From an uncultured Bradyrhizobium sp. (lineage in GTDB: Bacteria; Pseudomonadota; Alphaproteobacteria; Rhizobiales; Xanthobacteraceae): a stretch of 64,000 nt of DNA. Of this stretch, positions 62,757 through 64,000 are shown piece by piece (positions within the stretch are counted from its first letter, which is position 1; every line of letters begins with the position of its first letter). Location of the stretch: assembly GCF_947648125.1 (NCBI RefSeq), contig NZ_CANSMR010000022.1, forward strand, positions 1-64,000. Direction: 5' to 3'. The position numbers and the translations under genes are program-made. The notes beneath the pieces were generated by a model. That model saw only the letters and a program-made list of their open reading frames with translations, was not told the origin of the DNA and did not search any database.

Positions 62757-63844
62757 CGCATATCCTGGTCGCGACCGATGCGTGGCATCCCCAAGTCAAC
62801 GGGGTTGTCCGCACGCTGACCATGATGGCACAGGCGGCGAAATCGCTCGGCGTCGAGGTCAGCTTCCTGACGCCGGACGAGTTCCGCACCTTCGCGATGC
62901 CGAGCTATCGCGATCTGAGGCTGGCACTTCCCTACCAGGCCAAGGTCGCAAGCCTGATCGAGGCGGCAAAGCCCGACAGCATCCACATCGCGACCGAAGG
63001 CCCGATCGGGCTGTCGGTCCGCCGCTATTGCCGCAAGCACGGCCTGCCGTTCACGACGAGCTTCCACACCCGCTTTCCCGAGTACGTCTCGGCACGGACG
63101 CCGGTTCCGGAAGCCTGGGTGTGGCGCGCGCTGCGCTGGTTCCACCGGCCGAGCCGGGCGGTGATGGCCGCGACCCCGGCGCTGGCCGCCGAGCTGCGTC
63201 AGCGCGGCTTCCGCAACGTGGTGCTGTGGTCGCGCGGGGTCGATACCGCGCTGTTCCACCCGCGCGATGTCGATCTCTGCCTGCCGCAGCCGGTCTATCT
63301 CAGCGTCGGCCGGGTGGCGGTGGAGAAGAACCTCGAGGCGTTCCTCGATCTCGATCTGCCCGGCACCAAGGTCGTGGTCGGCGACGGCCCGGCGCGGGCG
63401 GCGCTGGAGCGGAAATATCCCGAAGCCGTCTTCCTCGGCGCCCGCCATGGGGAAGAATTGGCCGAAATCTATGCCGCGGCCGATGTGTTCGTTTTCCCCA
63501 GCCGCACCGATACGTTCGGTTTGGTGCTCCTTGAAGCATTAGCCAGCGGCCTGCCGGTTGCCGCTTTTCCGGTCACCGGTCCCCGCGACGTGATCGGCGC
63601 GGCGCCGGTCGGCGTGCTTGACGAGGATCTGCGCCACGCCTGCCTGGAGGCGCTCAGCATCCCGCGGCAGGCCTGCGTCGATTTCGCCGCGCTCCACACC
63701 TGGCAGGCGTCGGCGCGGGTGTTCATCGACCGCTGCATGAACGTCCGCCCCGCGGCGCCCGACGGGGAAGGGGAGGCGTTCGAATTCGGCGCCGAAGAGC
63801 ATCATTTCGCGGCGCTGCCGGCGCCGCATTCCACCTCACGCTAG
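62753..63844 (+). CDS. Glycosyltransferase family 4
   Basis: A 363-residue GT-B enzyme. Start ILVATDAWHPQVNGVVRTLTMMAQ, acceptor side TSFHTRFPEYVSAR, donor side YLSVGRVAVEKNLEAFLDLDLPGTKVVVGDGPA and the E-x7-E element SRTDTFGLVLLEALASGLPV are clear. Relatives include mannosyl- and glucosyltransferases acting on glycolipids (MgtA, Pgt types). Coupling to an LpxH-like gene suggests a membrane-lipid acceptor. The C-terminus has an acidic, His-containing tail (GEGEAFEFGAEEHHF) not needed for the fold. Confidence 0.9.
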   Translation: MTHILVATDAWHPQVNGVVRTLTMMAQAAKSLGVEVSFLTPDEFRTFAMPSYRDLRLALPYQAKVASLIEAAKPDSIHIATEGPIGLSVRRYCRKHGLPFTTSFHTRFPEYVSARTPVPEAWVWRALRWFHRPSRAVMAATPALAAELRQRGFRNVVLWSRGVDTALFHPRDVDLCLPQPVYLSVGRVAVEKNLEAFLDLDLPGTKVVVGDGPARAALERKYPEAVFLGARHGEELAEIYAAADVFVFPSRTDTFGLVLLEALASGLPVAAFPVTGPRDVIGAAPVGVLDEDLRHACLEALSIPRQACVDFAALHTWQASARVFIDRCMNVRPAAPDGEGEAFEFGAEEHHFAALPAPHSTSR

Positions 63845-63900
63845 ACGAGTCACGCTAAAGCGTCTTGCCGGGCTGCCCGCTACCGCGATACAAATCGTGG

Positions 63901-64000
63901 ATGACGGACATCACTCTCAATCCACCCGTTGCTGCCGCGGACATCGATGCCGCCGCAAGGGTGGTCGCGCCGTTCGCGGTGCGCACGCCGCTCCTGACTT
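63901..64000 (+). CDS. Threonine/serine dehydratase-like protein (N-terminal fragment)
   Basis: The first 33 codons are visible: an ATG at 63901 followed by a product containing IDAAARVVAPFAVRTPLL, which is the usual N-terminal helix and strand of PLP-dependent threonine dehydratases and related serine racemases. The gene runs off the window, so the catalytic lysine cannot be seen. No strong ribosome site is seen in the 56 bases after the GT4 stop. Confidence 0.6.
   Translation, partial: MTDITLNPPVAAADIDAAARVVAPFAVRTPLLT

Overview
The window is GC-rich, densely coded alphaproteobacterial chromosome, most likely Bradyrhizobium or a close relative. This rests on gene content (several Liv-type transporter blocks, acyl-CoA ligase beside LivG, a form-II CoxL-like molybdenum hydroxylase, SPW protein, class II cytochrome c556) and on intergenic palindromes of the kinds usual in that family. 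No rRNA, tRNA, CRISPR array, insertion sequence or prophage is seen. The order looks like core chromosome, with a surface-polysaccharide block as the variable part. Family assignments are from motif reading, without database searches.

Left part (1-13.4 kb): the end of one Liv operon (LivG and acyl-CoA ligase, reading left), a Crp/Fnr regulator, gmd-fcl for GDP-L-fucose, a HemD-like protein, purU, a small lipoprotein, and a complete Liv operon (substrate-binding protein, LivH, LivM, LivG, LivF).

Methyl-group block (13.4-20.8 kb): a MetE-like methyltransferase, a secreted TPR-caspase protein facing the other way, then a putative HTH/SAM-fold fusion directly upstream of metK and ahcY, closed by a strong terminator.

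Metabolic block (21-34.5 kb): a four-gene leftward operon (orphan binding protein, FAD dehydrogenase, SDR, IclR regulator) with a palindrome-rich upstream region; an LpxO-like hydroxylase; NAD-malic enzyme; an MHS-type MFS transporter; an SPW membrane protein; three small exported proteins; an FAH-family hydrolase; a membrane-anchored M19 dipeptidase.

Surface-polysaccharide block (34.5-55.7 kb): an MsbA-type exporter, galE, a GT4 enzyme, a GT9 heptosyltransferase, hldD, hldE, an O-antigen ligase, a WbpM-type dehydratase, a GT4 enzyme, a WbpV-type reductase, a WecA/WbpL-type initiating transferase with a UPF0104 membrane protein, manC, a Gfo/Idh oxidoreductase plus DegT aminotransferase pair, and murJ. 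With gmd-fcl this predicts an LPS with ADP-heptose, GDP-mannose, GDP-fucose and a 6-deoxy-HexNAc such as QuiNAc as initiating sugar. No gmhA, gmhB, Wzx or Wzy is seen.

Right part (55.8-64 kb): a solitary molybdopterin-binding subunit, cytochrome c556, a CHRD protein, a diheme cytochrome c, a stand-alone Lrp-type ligand domain, thiD, an LpxH-like phosphoesterase coupled to a GT4 enzyme, and the first codons of a threonine-dehydratase-like gene cut by the window edge.
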